Shown: one piece after another, positions 1 to 10,461 of the stretch
Numbering within the stretch: the first letter of the stretch is position 1
How the letters are laid out: each line of letters opens with the position of its first letter
NCBI GenBank assembly: GCA_900312665.1
Contig: ONZQ02000016.1
Span: forward strand, 186,001 to 250,000
From: Cephalotrichum gorgonifer
Lineage: Eukaryota > Ascomycota > Sordariomycetes > Microascales > Microascaceae
Direction of reading: 5' to 3'
DNA length: 64,000 nt
Notes under the pieces: model-generated
Told to the model about the DNA's origin: nothing
The model's database searches: none
What the model saw: the letters and a program-made list of their open reading frames with translations, nothing else
Translations under genes and position numbers: made by a program

Positions 1-2298
1 GGTTGTCGTGCGACTACACTGGTTCCGCCAGCGCTTGAAGGAAACCGGTAAGTCGTTTCTCCGCCGAGGCAGGCGAGATTCGGGGTATTCTGGCTAACCT
101 TGTACTTGCTAGTGGAGAAAAAGTCAACTCGTCGGGTCGACGAAGACAACACTCTCTTTGGTGATCCACTCAAAACGGACACTCTCACTCTGCGCGATGC
201 GAACGGGCGTGTCGAGACCTCGGTCTCATCGACATCACCACATCCGGACTCCTTGTTATCCACCCCGCCCGATCATGCAGCCTCAGGGGTACCTAGCTCT
301 CCCGTTCCCGTACCACAGAAAACCACCACCATCACCTTCAGTGACGCTGCAGCCAGAACTGAGAAACCTCAATCTGATGCCACGGCTCTCCGTATTCCCT
401 CTCCAAGGGATGCCGCCAACGGTATGCCTTAATACCTGAACCTCTGTGGAACACCTGACCATGGTCCTGGCTAACCTCTTCTTTCAGGGAAACAAATTGC
501 GGAGGTGAATCCTGAGAAGCTAGACGCCGGACAGGATAGCGATGAAGGTGAGCTTGCCATCTCTCGCAGCAACTCCCGCTCTGGAAGAATGTCTCAACAA
601 TTCATGACCGTGCATCTGCTAATTCTCTACGATGTTGCTTCTTTAGACCCTGATGTTATAAAGCCAGTCTCTCGCACCCTAAGCGGCCAGTCACGCCGCC
701 GCCGCTCCCTCCATGCTGATGGACCCGTCCTGCAGGCTGCCAAGTCTATCGAGAGGGCTGCCTCCTCCGTCTTCGTCCTAGGTGACGCTCGTCCCCGCAC
801 GCGAAGTCGGAGCAGGGCTTCCTCGCAAATCGCCAACATGCCTAGCCTCTCGCGCTCCGTCACGCTCGGCCGCAACTCCGCCTTCCACAACATGACTGAG
901 GCGGATCGTGAGCTCCTAGGTGGCATTGAGTACCGTGCGCTCAAGCTCCTGCTCAGATTTGTCTTCGGTTACTTCTTCGGCCTTCATCTCCTAGGTGTCA
1001 TATGCCTGCTTCCTTGGATTCACAACGCCCCGTCCAAGTATGCAGACGCACTTAAGGAGTCTGCCATCGGCAAGACCTGGTGGTGCGTAGTAACATATCA
1101 CCTTCCCTACTATGCTATGGCCCCTTCACTTTTTTATCCTTAGTATCTGTTGGGCTCACGACGTCGTAGGGCTTTCTATTCGGCACAAACCATGACGGAC
1201 AACCTAGGGTTTACCCTGACCCCAGATTCCATGGTTTCCTTTAATGATGCTACCTGGCCTATGCTAGTTATGACATTCCTGGCCTTCGCCGGAAACACAT
1301 GCTATCCCATCTGCCTACGGTTTTGTATCTGGATTTCCTTGAAGCTATCCCGGAAAGGGTCCCAAGCCAGAGAATCCCTTCAATTCCTCCTCGACCACCC
1401 CCGTCGGTGCTACACCCTCCTCTTCCCCAGCCGCCCGACCTGGATATTATTCGGCATCATCTTCATCCTGAACCTCATCGATGTCCTGCTCATCGTCCTC
1501 CTCGACCTCGACAACGCTGCCGTGAACAACCTTCCTGTGGGCCCACGTATACTCGCCGCCCTCTTCCAGGCCGCATCGTCCCGCCATACCGGCACTTCTA
1601 GCTTCAACCTCGCGAACGTGAGCCCGGCTGTGCAGTTCAGCTTGCTGACCATGATGTACATCTCCATCTTCCCCATCGCCATCAGCATGCGCACTTCAAA
1701 CACGTTTGAGGAACAGACGATAGGCATCTGGGAGTCCGAGGGCAGCCTTGACGAGTCTAACAGCAAATCCTACATCATGGTGCATATCCGGAACCAGCTC
1801 AGCTTTGACCTCTGGTACATATTCCTCGGCACCTTTCTCATCTGTGCCGTGGAGGCGAAACGCATAATGAGTCTGGAGGAGCCGGTATGTTGTACTCTCC
1901 CCTCCTTATTTCTTCTCCCGCGTACGGCTTCTCAACGGGCCTTCCTCTAGTCATTTTCTGTCTTCGCAGTCCTGTTCGAGGTCGTCTCTGCATAGTAAGT
2001 CTCTCCGCTATTCGCGTAGATGGAAATCGCTCACCCTGCCACCTGCAGCGGCAATGTCGGGCTATCCCTCGGCGGCCCGTCTGGGTCCGTATCGATGTCG
2101 GGCCACTATATGCCATTCTCCAAGGTCGTCATCTGTGCCATGATGATCCGCGGCCGCCACCGCGGACTGCCATACGCCCTCGACCGCGCTATTACCTTGC
2201 CTACCGACATCGTGGGTGAGGCCAAGACTTCGGACCGTTACACTGACGCCCCTGCTACTGAGGCTACTTTGCCCCAAAACAAGCAGCATGACGCATAA
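1..2298 (+). CDS. Trk-type potassium transporter, 3' part (5' end outside window)
   Basis: Plasma-membrane K+ uptake protein of the fungal Trk family; the N-terminal membrane segments lie upstream of the window. The window opens inside an exon ending near base 48, followed by introns near 49-111, 421-487, 548-646, 1083-1169, 1885-1950 and 1995-2048. A long charged, Ser-rich cytoplasmic loop (100-950) precedes hydrophobic segments. Recognisable Trk motifs are NLGFTLTPDSM (about 1200-1235), YISIFPIAISMRTSNTFEEQ (about 1660) and, across the last two splice sites, SFSVFAVLFEVVSAY joined to GNVGLSLGGPSG. The C-terminal signature FSKVVICAMMIRGRHRGLPY (about 2115-2175) is typical of the family. Codon phase is kept across all checked junctions and the stop is TAA at 2296-2298. 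Family assignment is strong; the specific paralogue cannot be told. Confidence 0.9.
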
Positions 2299-3894
2299 CA
2301 ATGCCGGCTAGCGCTGGCGACGGATAGCAAGTAACCCACCCCTATCAAACTGACACGATCGCTGATGTCATTCTAGGAGAAAACCGGGCGCCATGCGCCG
2401 TAGAGCCCTGCGCCATTTCTCCTCGGAGATTTCTCAGGGTAGCAACCTTACCACCGTCCGCCAGTAGATTCCGCGAGGAAACCAGATAGTCCTTCACAAT
2501 GTCAGACTTAAATAATAAATGCAGAAGGTTGAGCGGTGTGTTGCTTACCAGAGATTTACAATGTGGGATATCGTGTCGAGGAGCACAAGCAGACATTGGG
2601 ATATCAATTCCCATACATTCAAGGCCAGCCTATGTGTTTCAACAAGGAGGATTCTATCTCCGCAAGTGAGAACTCAATCTCATCTTCAGCCTGCCAGCTT
2701 GATTTTCTTGTCCGCACCATTAGAATGCTCCTGCACCACAAGTTGAAGTCACCATTCCTTTGTCCCCGGACAGCACATTGTAATAGCAGCCTATTCGCCA
2801 AAGTCATTCTCCATGTCTCATCGATAATTGCAGCCATAGATTTCAGGGCAGACATTTGATGAGGTCGGGTGAGTGGGTGAGCAGTGCTCTGTGTCATCCA
2901 ACTGTAGGGTGAGGTTGACCGGTCTGAGCTAGGTATGGCCTCTTTTGTAGTTTGATCAGACAATGTGAATGATTGACAGGCAAAGACCACTGGGGCATCT
3001 CATATAAGATATAGGACCTGCGATTTCTCCCAATAATTCCTTTTTGCTAACGTAGAGCATTAGTCTTAATCTTCCTATACTGGATTTCGGGGCTTGTAGA
3101 AAGATGAGAGGATGCCTAGAGGGAGATTTTTTCTTCTTTGGATGCCATATACAGTAATTCATCTAAGTACCTGCTTGTTTCACTTGTTTTGATGCCAAGT
3201 ATTATATCATAAATCCTGGCTCCACCAGTTGATGGTTAAGACACCATTGTATAACACCTATTTTGGACTATAATACAACAAGGTGCCTGAAGCAACTGCA
3301 ACATCAACAGGACAAAGGAATGGATCAACTAAATCAGGAGAAATATGAATCAAACGCAGGCCCCTCTAGCAGAGCAAACCACCTTTTGCTTGGTCGGTTT
3401 ACCCTTTGAATCGGCCTCAAAAAGGTCTGGTCATACTATTTAGGTGGCTGTACTGCACCTTGCCCTCATTCTCGTACCTTCCATATTAACCTGGAGCTAT
3501 AGTGAGCTGAGTTCATACCTGCTGGGCCAGTTAAGTCAACAGGATATTCCTACAACAATCTAAACGATTTTGAACTTCCAGCTAAAGATTATACTACTAC
3601 CTAGCTCTTTGCCAACTTTGTCAAGGTTAAACCGCCAGGTTACATTGCCAGCTGATCAAGCTCTCATCGTGGGCCCCTTAGATAGATAAAGCTTTAGAAG
3701 TTGTGAACTCTATTCCGGAGAAGGCTCCGTCAACTCAATCAACTATTATAAGGAAGGCGCGGACAAACAAAACCTCCTTCCAACAACACAACGCGAACAA
3801 ACTATCCTTTCTTCACCAAGCATCACAGCGAGTCGCTGGCTAGCCTCGTATACTCAGAACGCTAGGGATTCTTGCAATTCATATAACAATCAAG
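2299..3894. other. Intergenic region, AT-richer
   Basis: No convincing coding exon, tRNA or repeat was found. The stretch from about 2500 to 3860 is richer in A and T than the flanking genes. The last 150 bases (AACAACACAACGCG-like CA-rich sequence) look like the 5' UTR of the following gene. Confidence 0.5.
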
Positions 3895-5399
3895 ATGCCG
3901 CAACAAGAACGGGACCATTGGTGTCATAGCGGCTTCATGCGTATCGTCGATCCGCCTGCCGGCGGTAGAACGTTCCAGGGAACCCGAGTTTGGCCGCCGG
4001 AGGCAGCGACCCTCATATTCGGCGGCCAGATTAAGACTACGCCACCACACTGGGGCCACGCCCTCCTCAGACCACCGAGGTACTGGGATAGCCGAAGGAC
4101 GTTCTGCGAGCCCTGCGTTATTCCCGAGTGGGAAAAGTATCCCCTCGTCCAGAAGCTGATAGGCAGCGATATCTTGCCGGACGGGGATTTCCAGGCCTTT
4201 GCCCAATCCCTCTACGACCTCGACTACTACGCGGACAACCACATGCCTCTTTGTCACAGAGAGGTTATAGCCGGGCTTATCCTAATGACACTAGCAAACC
4301 CCCGATGTGAGAGTGTCAAAGAGTCAAGTCGAGGTAGAGAGTTCTGGCACAGACACTAAGTGGGACGACGTCATCAACGATATGAAGCTGCCTGGGTACG
4401 GTTCGTCGTTCAGCTTCTGCGCTTCGCCCCTCCACCCGATTCCGAGTACAGGGAGGGTCATTGGACTGTGGCCATTTGGGATAAGCTGAGCAGGGAGCTG
4501 TACCATTTTGATGCCTCCGGCGGCCGGGATAATCGGTATGATCTGTTCGACCGAGTAGAGGATGCCTGGAAGCGGCTATTGGCAGACCTTGACGACGACG
4601 AAGGGTTCGCCATCATCCAGGCGCCCCAAGACCAGCAGGGAGATTTCGAGTGCGGGTACCTGACGATACACAACACTTACAATTTCTTCAGGAGGCCTGA
4701 CGAGGGATCGTATTGCGGCACCCCATGGCGAGTATCTATCGAATGACAAGGTTAGGTCCTGGGGGAGCGAGGACTACTGGGCGTGGGAGGAGTCTTATCC
4801 AGAGAGCCGCGTGGCGGAGATGCGAAACGAATACATGCAGGGGATCCGGGCGGATATCTACTCTTTTTTCGGATACCCCGTCGATTTCCCTCTCAACCCT
4901 CACCACCCGCTGTGTCTACGGATGAGCGTCGAGGCTATAAAGGAAGGACGAGCGTCCGGAAGATGGGTGACGTGGTACGACAATCCGCGGACACCTTCCA
5001 AGCCGCAGCAGAAGGTGCTCAAGTGTACTCAAGTGGGAAGCAGGTGTCAAGGCCAAACGGGCGGTCGAGGTAGGCTACAATATGAGGCATCACCGGGCTG
5101 ATGGCTCTCCTGATTGGGGTGTGGAGAAACTTCAGCGATATTGGTATCCAATAGGAGACGTCTCGGCCAGGAAGTTTGCGTACGAGGCCCAGGAACCGGA
5201 GTATTGGCACACCCCCTACAAGGAGGAGGACGAAGGATGTCGAGCGCAGCCCGAGGCCCGGTACCCGTGCATATTCAAGTCAACACTCGGGTGGGCCCGG
5301 CCCAAGGAGGAGGACCGCATCATCACCGAGGTCCGTGCAACTGTCTCGCCAGCCAAGGATATCGACCTAGTCCACGATTTTGCGGAGTGCAAGCTTTGA
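3895..5399 (+). pseudogene. Ulp1-like (C48-type) cysteine protease gene with two frame breaks
   Basis: Probable SUMO/ubiquitin-like protease-fold protein. Model: exon 1 3895-4306, intron 4307-4352, exon 2 4353-4395, intron 4396-4451, exon 3 4452-4746 (249 codons in phase). The catalytic layout of the C48 clan is visible: His in GHWTVAIWD, Asp in LYHFDASG, Gln in APQDQQGD and Cys in FECGYLTIH. The frame then ends at TGA 4744, but good coding sequence continues in other frames: KVRSWGSEDYWAWEESYPE (about 4748-4804) up to about 5020, then VEVGYNMRHHRADG onward to TGA at 5399. The first break coincides with a CCCC run at 4721-4724. The second coincides with a 10-bp tandem duplication at 5015-5034; removing one copy restores the frame. 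Either the gene is decaying or the assembly has indels. An unspliced start of exon 3 is a possible alternative. Confidence 0.6.
5015..5034 (+). repeat. 10-bp tandem duplication causing a frameshift
   Basis: GTGCTCAAGT (5015-5024) is followed directly by GTACTCAAGT (5025-5034). The two copies differ at one base. Reading QKVLK into WEAGVKAKRAV requires only one copy, so the duplication shifts the frame of the protease-like gene by one base. Confidence 0.7.
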
Positions 5400-5957
5400 G
5401 TCCGGCCACATATTCCGTCACAAAGCTAGAAATGAGAAGCAGACTGTCGCCGGGCCCTCCTATGACTAGGGTGGCGCTGACGACCAATCACCCCCCATAC
5501 ACGGTGGAGGAAACGGAGAGTGGCAAGGTGGGTCGTCGGCTTGTTTTGGTCGCGTGTTGGTGTACGAAGTACGCATGTGGCTGCGTGCAATAAGCATAAA
5601 TTTATGATACAATTTGGGTATCACTTCGTGAATTGAGATTCTGCTTCGACGCAGTAACGTCAATGAAATCTCCGTTCAATTAGATCTCTGGAGCGAATAC
5701 GAGGTTTTGACGTTCTCCAGAACATATGGCCTCTGAAGCCGGTACTAATAGACCCTTCTTAGCAAGATATGGCAGGTTATGCGCAACTTAACGAGTGTCC
5801 ATATTTGAGAGTTGCTATAGATTGCAAGGTCGCCATCCACGAATGATTGTAAGGTGTTGTGTCACACTCGGTCAAGGCCATCCTTCCATCCTCCATACCA
5901 ACATACGGTGCCCTAATTTCCTCTCCTACGTACGGAAATCCGGAATCAACCCACTAG
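5400..5957. other. Intergenic, convergent 3' ends
   Basis: Lies between the 3' end of the Ulp1-like gene and the 3' end of thi4. AATAAA-like and AT-rich words around 5590-5680 suit 3' UTRs. No gene seen. Confidence 0.5.
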
Positions 5958-7041
5958 TTAAGCCTCGTTCTGCTTCTTGCGGATGTCAAAGACCCTGAGA
6001 GCCTCCTCGGCAGCCTTGACACCGCTCAGAGCCATGGCACCGAAAGTAGGTCCTGTTCCCAAACCGCGATTAGTATCCCGCTGATTCGAGCCATGGGATG
6101 TCAACTTACCCATGCGGTTGGACCCGTCCATCTCCGAGAGTTCCATGCCTCCGACAATAAGACCGGGGACGATCTCGCGGGTGCCCTTGACGATGGCGTC
6201 CTCGGCACTCTGCATGTCGAGGCCGCGCATGCCGCCAAGTTTCTCCACGCGCTGCATGCTGACGAGACGCTTGACGGAGAAGGCGCCCATGGGACCTATG
6301 GAAAGTTAGAAAATGCTAATATGCATACGATTAGGGTGCCATGGACAATAACTCACCATCGTGGCCAGTGGTCGAGATGATAACCGGTGCGTTGATCGTG
6401 TTCGGGTCCATGCAGGACTGATCGTCATGGTGCATAGAGACCAGAGTCCAGTTGGTCACAACGCCCGCGATCCTCACGCCATCCCCGTCAGGACGCGTAA
6501 TCAAGTCCTCCACAGCGGTGGCATTGAACAACTTCACGTTCTTCATAGCCAGAACCTTGGACAGCACGGTGGAAGTAAACAGGGCCGCGTGCTTCACGAC
6601 GACGAAGTCGCCCTCGTCCTCGTACTCAACACCCAGCTCCCTCAGGAACGCATCGGCCGGCTTCCGCATCACCATGGCGGAGAACAGCTGGCCACCCAGC
6701 CACGCGCCACCACCGGGTGCGACGCCGGCCTCGACAATGGTGATCTGGAGGTCGGGGCGGAGGCGGCCAATGGTGTAGGCGGCGCTGAGGCCGCAAGAGC
6801 CGGCGCCGACGATGACGATGTCGGTCTCGGCGTGGGCGTCGAGGTCGGCGAAGTAGCGGCGCGTCATGGCGCGGGAGACCTGGCTCTCACGGATGGGAGA
6901 GAAGGTGAAGGTGTCCCAGGTGCCCATCATGTCGGCAATGGGGCGGCTGACGCCCTTGGGCTGCTGCTGAACCTTCACGCCAGAGTGGGCTGTGGAGAAG
7001 GTGGTCTCATGGAGAGTCTCGGTGGCAGCGGGGGGAGCCAT
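5958..7041 (-). CDS. thi4: Thiamine thiazole synthase Thi4
   Basis: Makes the adenylated thiazole moiety of thiamine from NAD+, glycine and, in the yeast enzyme, its own active-site cysteine sulfur (a single-turnover reaction). Exons on the minus strand: 7041-6357, 6295-6110 and 6052-5958, all in phase, giving 321 residues, the normal length. The dinucleotide-binding motif VIVGAGSCGLSAAY begins near residue 76. GVAPGGGAWLGGQLFSAMV follows near 106. The sulfur-donor cysteine is C210 in DQSCMDPN. SNRMGPTFGAMALSGVKAAE closes the C-terminal domain, split by the last intron. The first intron in the 5' UTR holds a TPP riboswitch, so expression should fall when thiamine is plentiful. Identity is essentially certain. 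Confidence 0.97.
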
Positions 7042-7064
7042 TTTGTTGTTGCTTTGGAGTTATC

Positions 7065-7260
7065 CTGTGTGTGTTAGGGGTAATTACTTAGGGGGGAAGG
7101 AGAAGGGGGACGCATGATCCTTTCGCTGGTATTATCCAGATCAAGTTCAGGACCGTATAATCTCAGCCATGCCCCTACGTCGCCCCCAGATCTCATGGGA
7201 GAGAAAAGGAGGAGACATAGGGACAGGCACCGGCTCACGCATGATTAATCACACAGTTAC
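7065..7260 (-). other. thi4: 5' UTR intron of thi4
   Basis: On the minus strand a donor GTAACTGTGTG (ending at 7260) and an acceptor ACACACAG (at 7065) bound an intron of about 196 nt. It ends 23 bases before the thi4 ATG. It encloses the TPP riboswitch. In fungal thiamine genes such introns control expression by alternative splicing; which alternative sites are used here is not visible from sequence alone. Confidence 0.75.
7111..7246 (-). promoter_or_regulatory. TPP riboswitch (fungal THI element)
   Basis: On the minus strand the conserved sensor pieces appear in the right order: GGGGCATGGCTGAGATTAT, then GGTCCTGAACTTGATCTGG, then ATAATACCAGCG and AAAGGATCATGCG. These match the pyrimidine-sensing CUGAGA loop and the pyrophosphate-sensing helix (GAACUUGAUCUGGAUAAUACCAGCG) of known thiamine-pyrophosphate aptamers. 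Between the CUGAGA arm and the 5' CATGCGTGAGCCGGTGCC element lies a variable stem region, as is usual in fungi. The outer limits are estimated from the CATGCG elements; the core 7113-7175 is certain. Confidence 0.93.
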
Positions 7261-8092
7261 CTGAAGGCATTTTGATCGCATTGGATAGATGACCATTGAA
7301 GGACGCCATGGCGAGCGTGTCGGAGGCGGTATGTACCGGTTGAGGTTTCGGAATCTAGGAAAAATGGTTAGTTGTTCAACGGTACCTTGGATTCGCAACA
7401 AAAAGAGCCATTTTAGACGACGGGAATATAATCGAGATGTAGATACAAAGTCTTCTTCAGGCAATCCTGTGGATTATTCGAGTTCTTAGTGTAAGTGCGA
7501 GCGGCGTAGTCCGATCGATTGTGTGTTGGGAGGGAAGAGAAGCGATGAAACCTGGAACTGATAGGTGCACTCTCTTATATATCCCGCGTTTTCAATTTGC
7601 TCGCCCCCGCACCTCCATATCTATCGGACCAAACATATGACAGCAGTTTACGAAGACCAAAACCTCATGATCTGAGATCAACGGTACCCCGCTCCCCCCC
7701 GCCGCTGGCCGTTAATGGCCGCCACGGGCCGAACGTCTGATGGTTCGTGCTGGCCAATGACGATGACGGAAGTCTCCGAGTTCGGCAGTCTAGTCTTCCA
7801 CAAGCCGTAAAGCGGAGATATGAGTATGCAGCCCAGGCCGGATGGTTACGGGATGTAGCACTGAAGTGAGGTAATTATGGAAGAAGAAAAAAAGGTACTA
7901 AAATTTTTACATTGTTGATCTGAGTCATATCACCAGAGGAGAAGCAGGTACGCGTTGGTAAAAAAAAGAGAAAAGGTAAATAACAAATCGTCAAAACCTC
8001 CCAGAGCTCAGAATGTTGTTGGGGCCAGCTTAGACCTCACCAAGAGACCAAGTCGAGTGGCGAGACAAGTCTATACCATGCCGTAGTTCCTC
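7261..8092 (-). promoter_or_regulatory. thi4 first UTR exon and promoter; ALDH 3' flank
   Basis: Holds the upstream non-coding exon of thi4 and its promoter. A TATA-like box on the minus strand (GATATATAAG, 7574-7583) lies about 310 bases upstream of the intron donor. The part beyond about 7850 is the 3' flank of the aldehyde dehydrogenase gene. No other gene seen. Confidence 0.55.
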
Positions 8093-9705
8093 CTACATGA
8101 CCTTCTTCCACTTCCAGATCGACCTTGAATTGCAGTACCCCTTCAGCCCAGTCATGCCCCACTCGCTCCCGATGCCGCTCCACTTGTGGCCCCCAAACGG
8201 AACGTTCGGAGCGACGTCGAAGTGCGAGTTGATCCACACACTCCCAGCCGAAAGCTCCCTCGCCATCCTATCCGCTCGGTCTAGATCCTTCGACCATACA
8301 GACGCGCCCAGGCCCATCTTCAGGCTGTTGGCGCGTTCAATGACGTCATCCTCGTCAGACCACTTGAGGAGCGGGATGACGGGGCCGAATGGCTCCTCGA
8401 CGACGATGCGGGAGTCCTCGGGGGGATTGTCGATGATGGAGGGGGTAATGAAGAACCCCTTCGAGTTCGTCATCGCGTGGCCCTCGAGGGCCATTTTGTA
8501 GCCCTGATGCTTGATGTCCGCGTACATATCCTTGACTTTCTCATACCTACACCTCGTTGTCAGTAAACCAGCACCATAAGGATAATGGTAGAAAGGTAGA
8601 ACGAAAAGGCACGGCGGGAACTTACTGCATGCTGTTCTGGAGCGGACCCACTAGCACGCCGTCCTCAAACCCATCACCCGTCTTGACGACAGTCTTGGTG
8701 AACTCCACAATAGCATCGCGGAACTTGTCGTAGATGCTCTCGTGCACATACACGCGCTTGACCAACATGCAGATCTGGCCCGAGTTCAGGAACGCCATGG
8801 TCGCGACCTTCGGGACGGTGACGCTGAAGTCCGCGTCCTCGCAGATAATCGCCGGATCGTTGCCCCCGAGCTCGAGCGTCACGCGCTTCAGGGTTTTGGA
8901 GCAGCTCTGCATCACCAGCTTCCCGGTGTCGCTCGACCCCGTGAAGGAGATCTTGTCGATACCGGGATGCTCCGTAAGCATGGGTCCCAGGTCGTCCCCA
9001 CCGCTGAGGACCTGCAGCACGCCCTCCGGGAAGATCTTCATCCCGATCTCGCCGAGCTTCAGGTCGCAGTACGGCGTGAACGGCGACGGCTTGATGATGA
9101 TTGTGTTACCCGTGATGAGCGCCGGCCCGATCTTTCCCAGCCCGAGCAGCACGGGCCAGTTCCAGGGCACAATACCGCAGCAGACGCCTAGTGGGGGGAA
9201 CGTCTGCGTGATGATCCGATCCTCGTTATCGTCGAGTACCTCGTCCTTGACCTCCATAGTCGCAAAAGTCCGCAGCCACTGGATGCCCATGTCGAATTCC
9301 ATCTTCGCAAGACCCAGAGGTTTCCCCTGCTCCAGGACAAGTAGCCTCTCCAGCTGCTCGCGGTTCTCCTCGATGGCGTTCGCGAAGGCAAGGAGGAGGC
9401 GCGCGCGCTCGGCGAAGGGGACCTTGGACCAGGTCTTGAAGGCCGTGCGCGCGTGCGCGACGGCCACGTCTACGTCATCCTTTGTTGAGACGGGGACTTC
9501 GGGGAGCGCCTCGCCCGTGGAAGGGTTGATGGCGTGTCGGGTTGTGGTGGTCGCGGCGAACTCGTTGTTGACGATGTTGCCCGGGAAGACCTATATTCTG
9601 AGTCGTTAGCCATCCGTTCTCTCCTACTCTGTGAAGATTGGAGCTTCTCGTGCTACTCAAGTCTTGGGGAGGGAATCTGACCGTTATGTCGACTTGGGGC
9701 GCCAT
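8093..9705 (-). CDS. NAD(P)-dependent aldehyde dehydrogenase
   Basis: Oxidises an aldehyde to the acid; substrate unknown. Exons on the minus strand: 9705-9682 (MAPQVDIT), 9590-8626 and 8546-8093, all in phase, 480 residues, which is the normal ALDH length. Family hallmarks: FPPLGVCCGIVPWNWP (cofactor-domain entry), KPSPFTP, FTGSSDTGK, the general-base glutamate in VTLELGGNDP, the catalytic cysteine in FLNSGQICM, and the C-terminal EEPFGPVIPLL plus NVPFGGHKWSGIGSE. No targeting signal is apparent, so a cytosolic enzyme is likely. The first intron donor GTCAGA is weak, but joining there gives a smooth protein (VDIT-VFPGNIVNNEF). It is transcribed in the same direction as thi4 with its own promoter; no functional link is implied. 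Confidence 0.92.
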
Positions 9706-10461
9706 GGCTAGCGCTGGAAGGTATTGATCCGAAGGTAGTGATATGGAAAGGGGGTGGCTAACCTGGTTCAGTGACCACGATGGGAGGGAACACGTTGGAA
9801 CTAGCGAACTCGATACAGGGGACGAGAGGCGTTGTGAGTGAGGGGAACAGCGAAAGCTGGTTTTTGGATTCCGCTTTTAAACCCCGTACTTTACCCCGCC
9901 CCAGCAATTCCATGAATTCCTGTCCTATTCCTGCCGAGATGCGACGGTGATGCATCATGGCCCCTCTCTGGACAAGGTAGGCTTAGTTTTCTCCACCTTT
10001 GATCCCCAAAGGGGACACATGGAGAACTGGACACCCCCCACATGGCGTCCCATCGGCGCAGGAAGGTACCCAATCAGGCCTCTGTGTAGCGAGCTGCAGG
10101 CTGACACTTGCAGAGTGAGACTTGTCTGTCTCCCAATCAAGCAGTGCTTACATATATGTATTCACATATTACTGGTAATACGCGCAAGAAAGATAGAGAC
10201 TTAATTACGGGATCCATTCATTGGGGCCAAAGGCTTCGGTGCTGTTGGCATCGGCAAGTGACTCTACCTTCTCTTGCCGATCTTGAGAATATGCTACACC
10301 AGGGTGGAATTCATTCCTCACACCTGACACAGCTTGGTACAAATCACTTCTAGAACTACCGGGGGTGGGGTTAACTCTTCAGTCAGTCTCTATACCGTGC
10401 CCCCGTTCGAAAAGTAAGTTGTCTTCACACAAAGACCAAACCAGTCTAACGGCATTCAGCA
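9706..10461. other. Intergenic: ALDH promoter and deaminase 3' flank
   Basis: No coding exon found. The segment 9706-10100 is presumably the ALDH promoter and 5' UTR. The remainder is the 3' flank of the minus-strand deaminase gene. Confidence 0.5.

Noticed and set aside
4655..4691. 36-nt GT-AG segment in the Ulp1-like gene
   Set aside because: Too short for an intron and would delete the sequence right after the catalytic cysteine.
6361..7077. Long plus-strand frame opposite thi4
   Set aside because: It is the antisense shadow of a confidently identified gene with GC-biased third positions; its translation is low-complexity.
8734..9609. 291-residue frame opposite the aldehyde dehydrogenase
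   Set aside because: Antisense of conserved ALDH motifs; no independent start context or homology-like motif.
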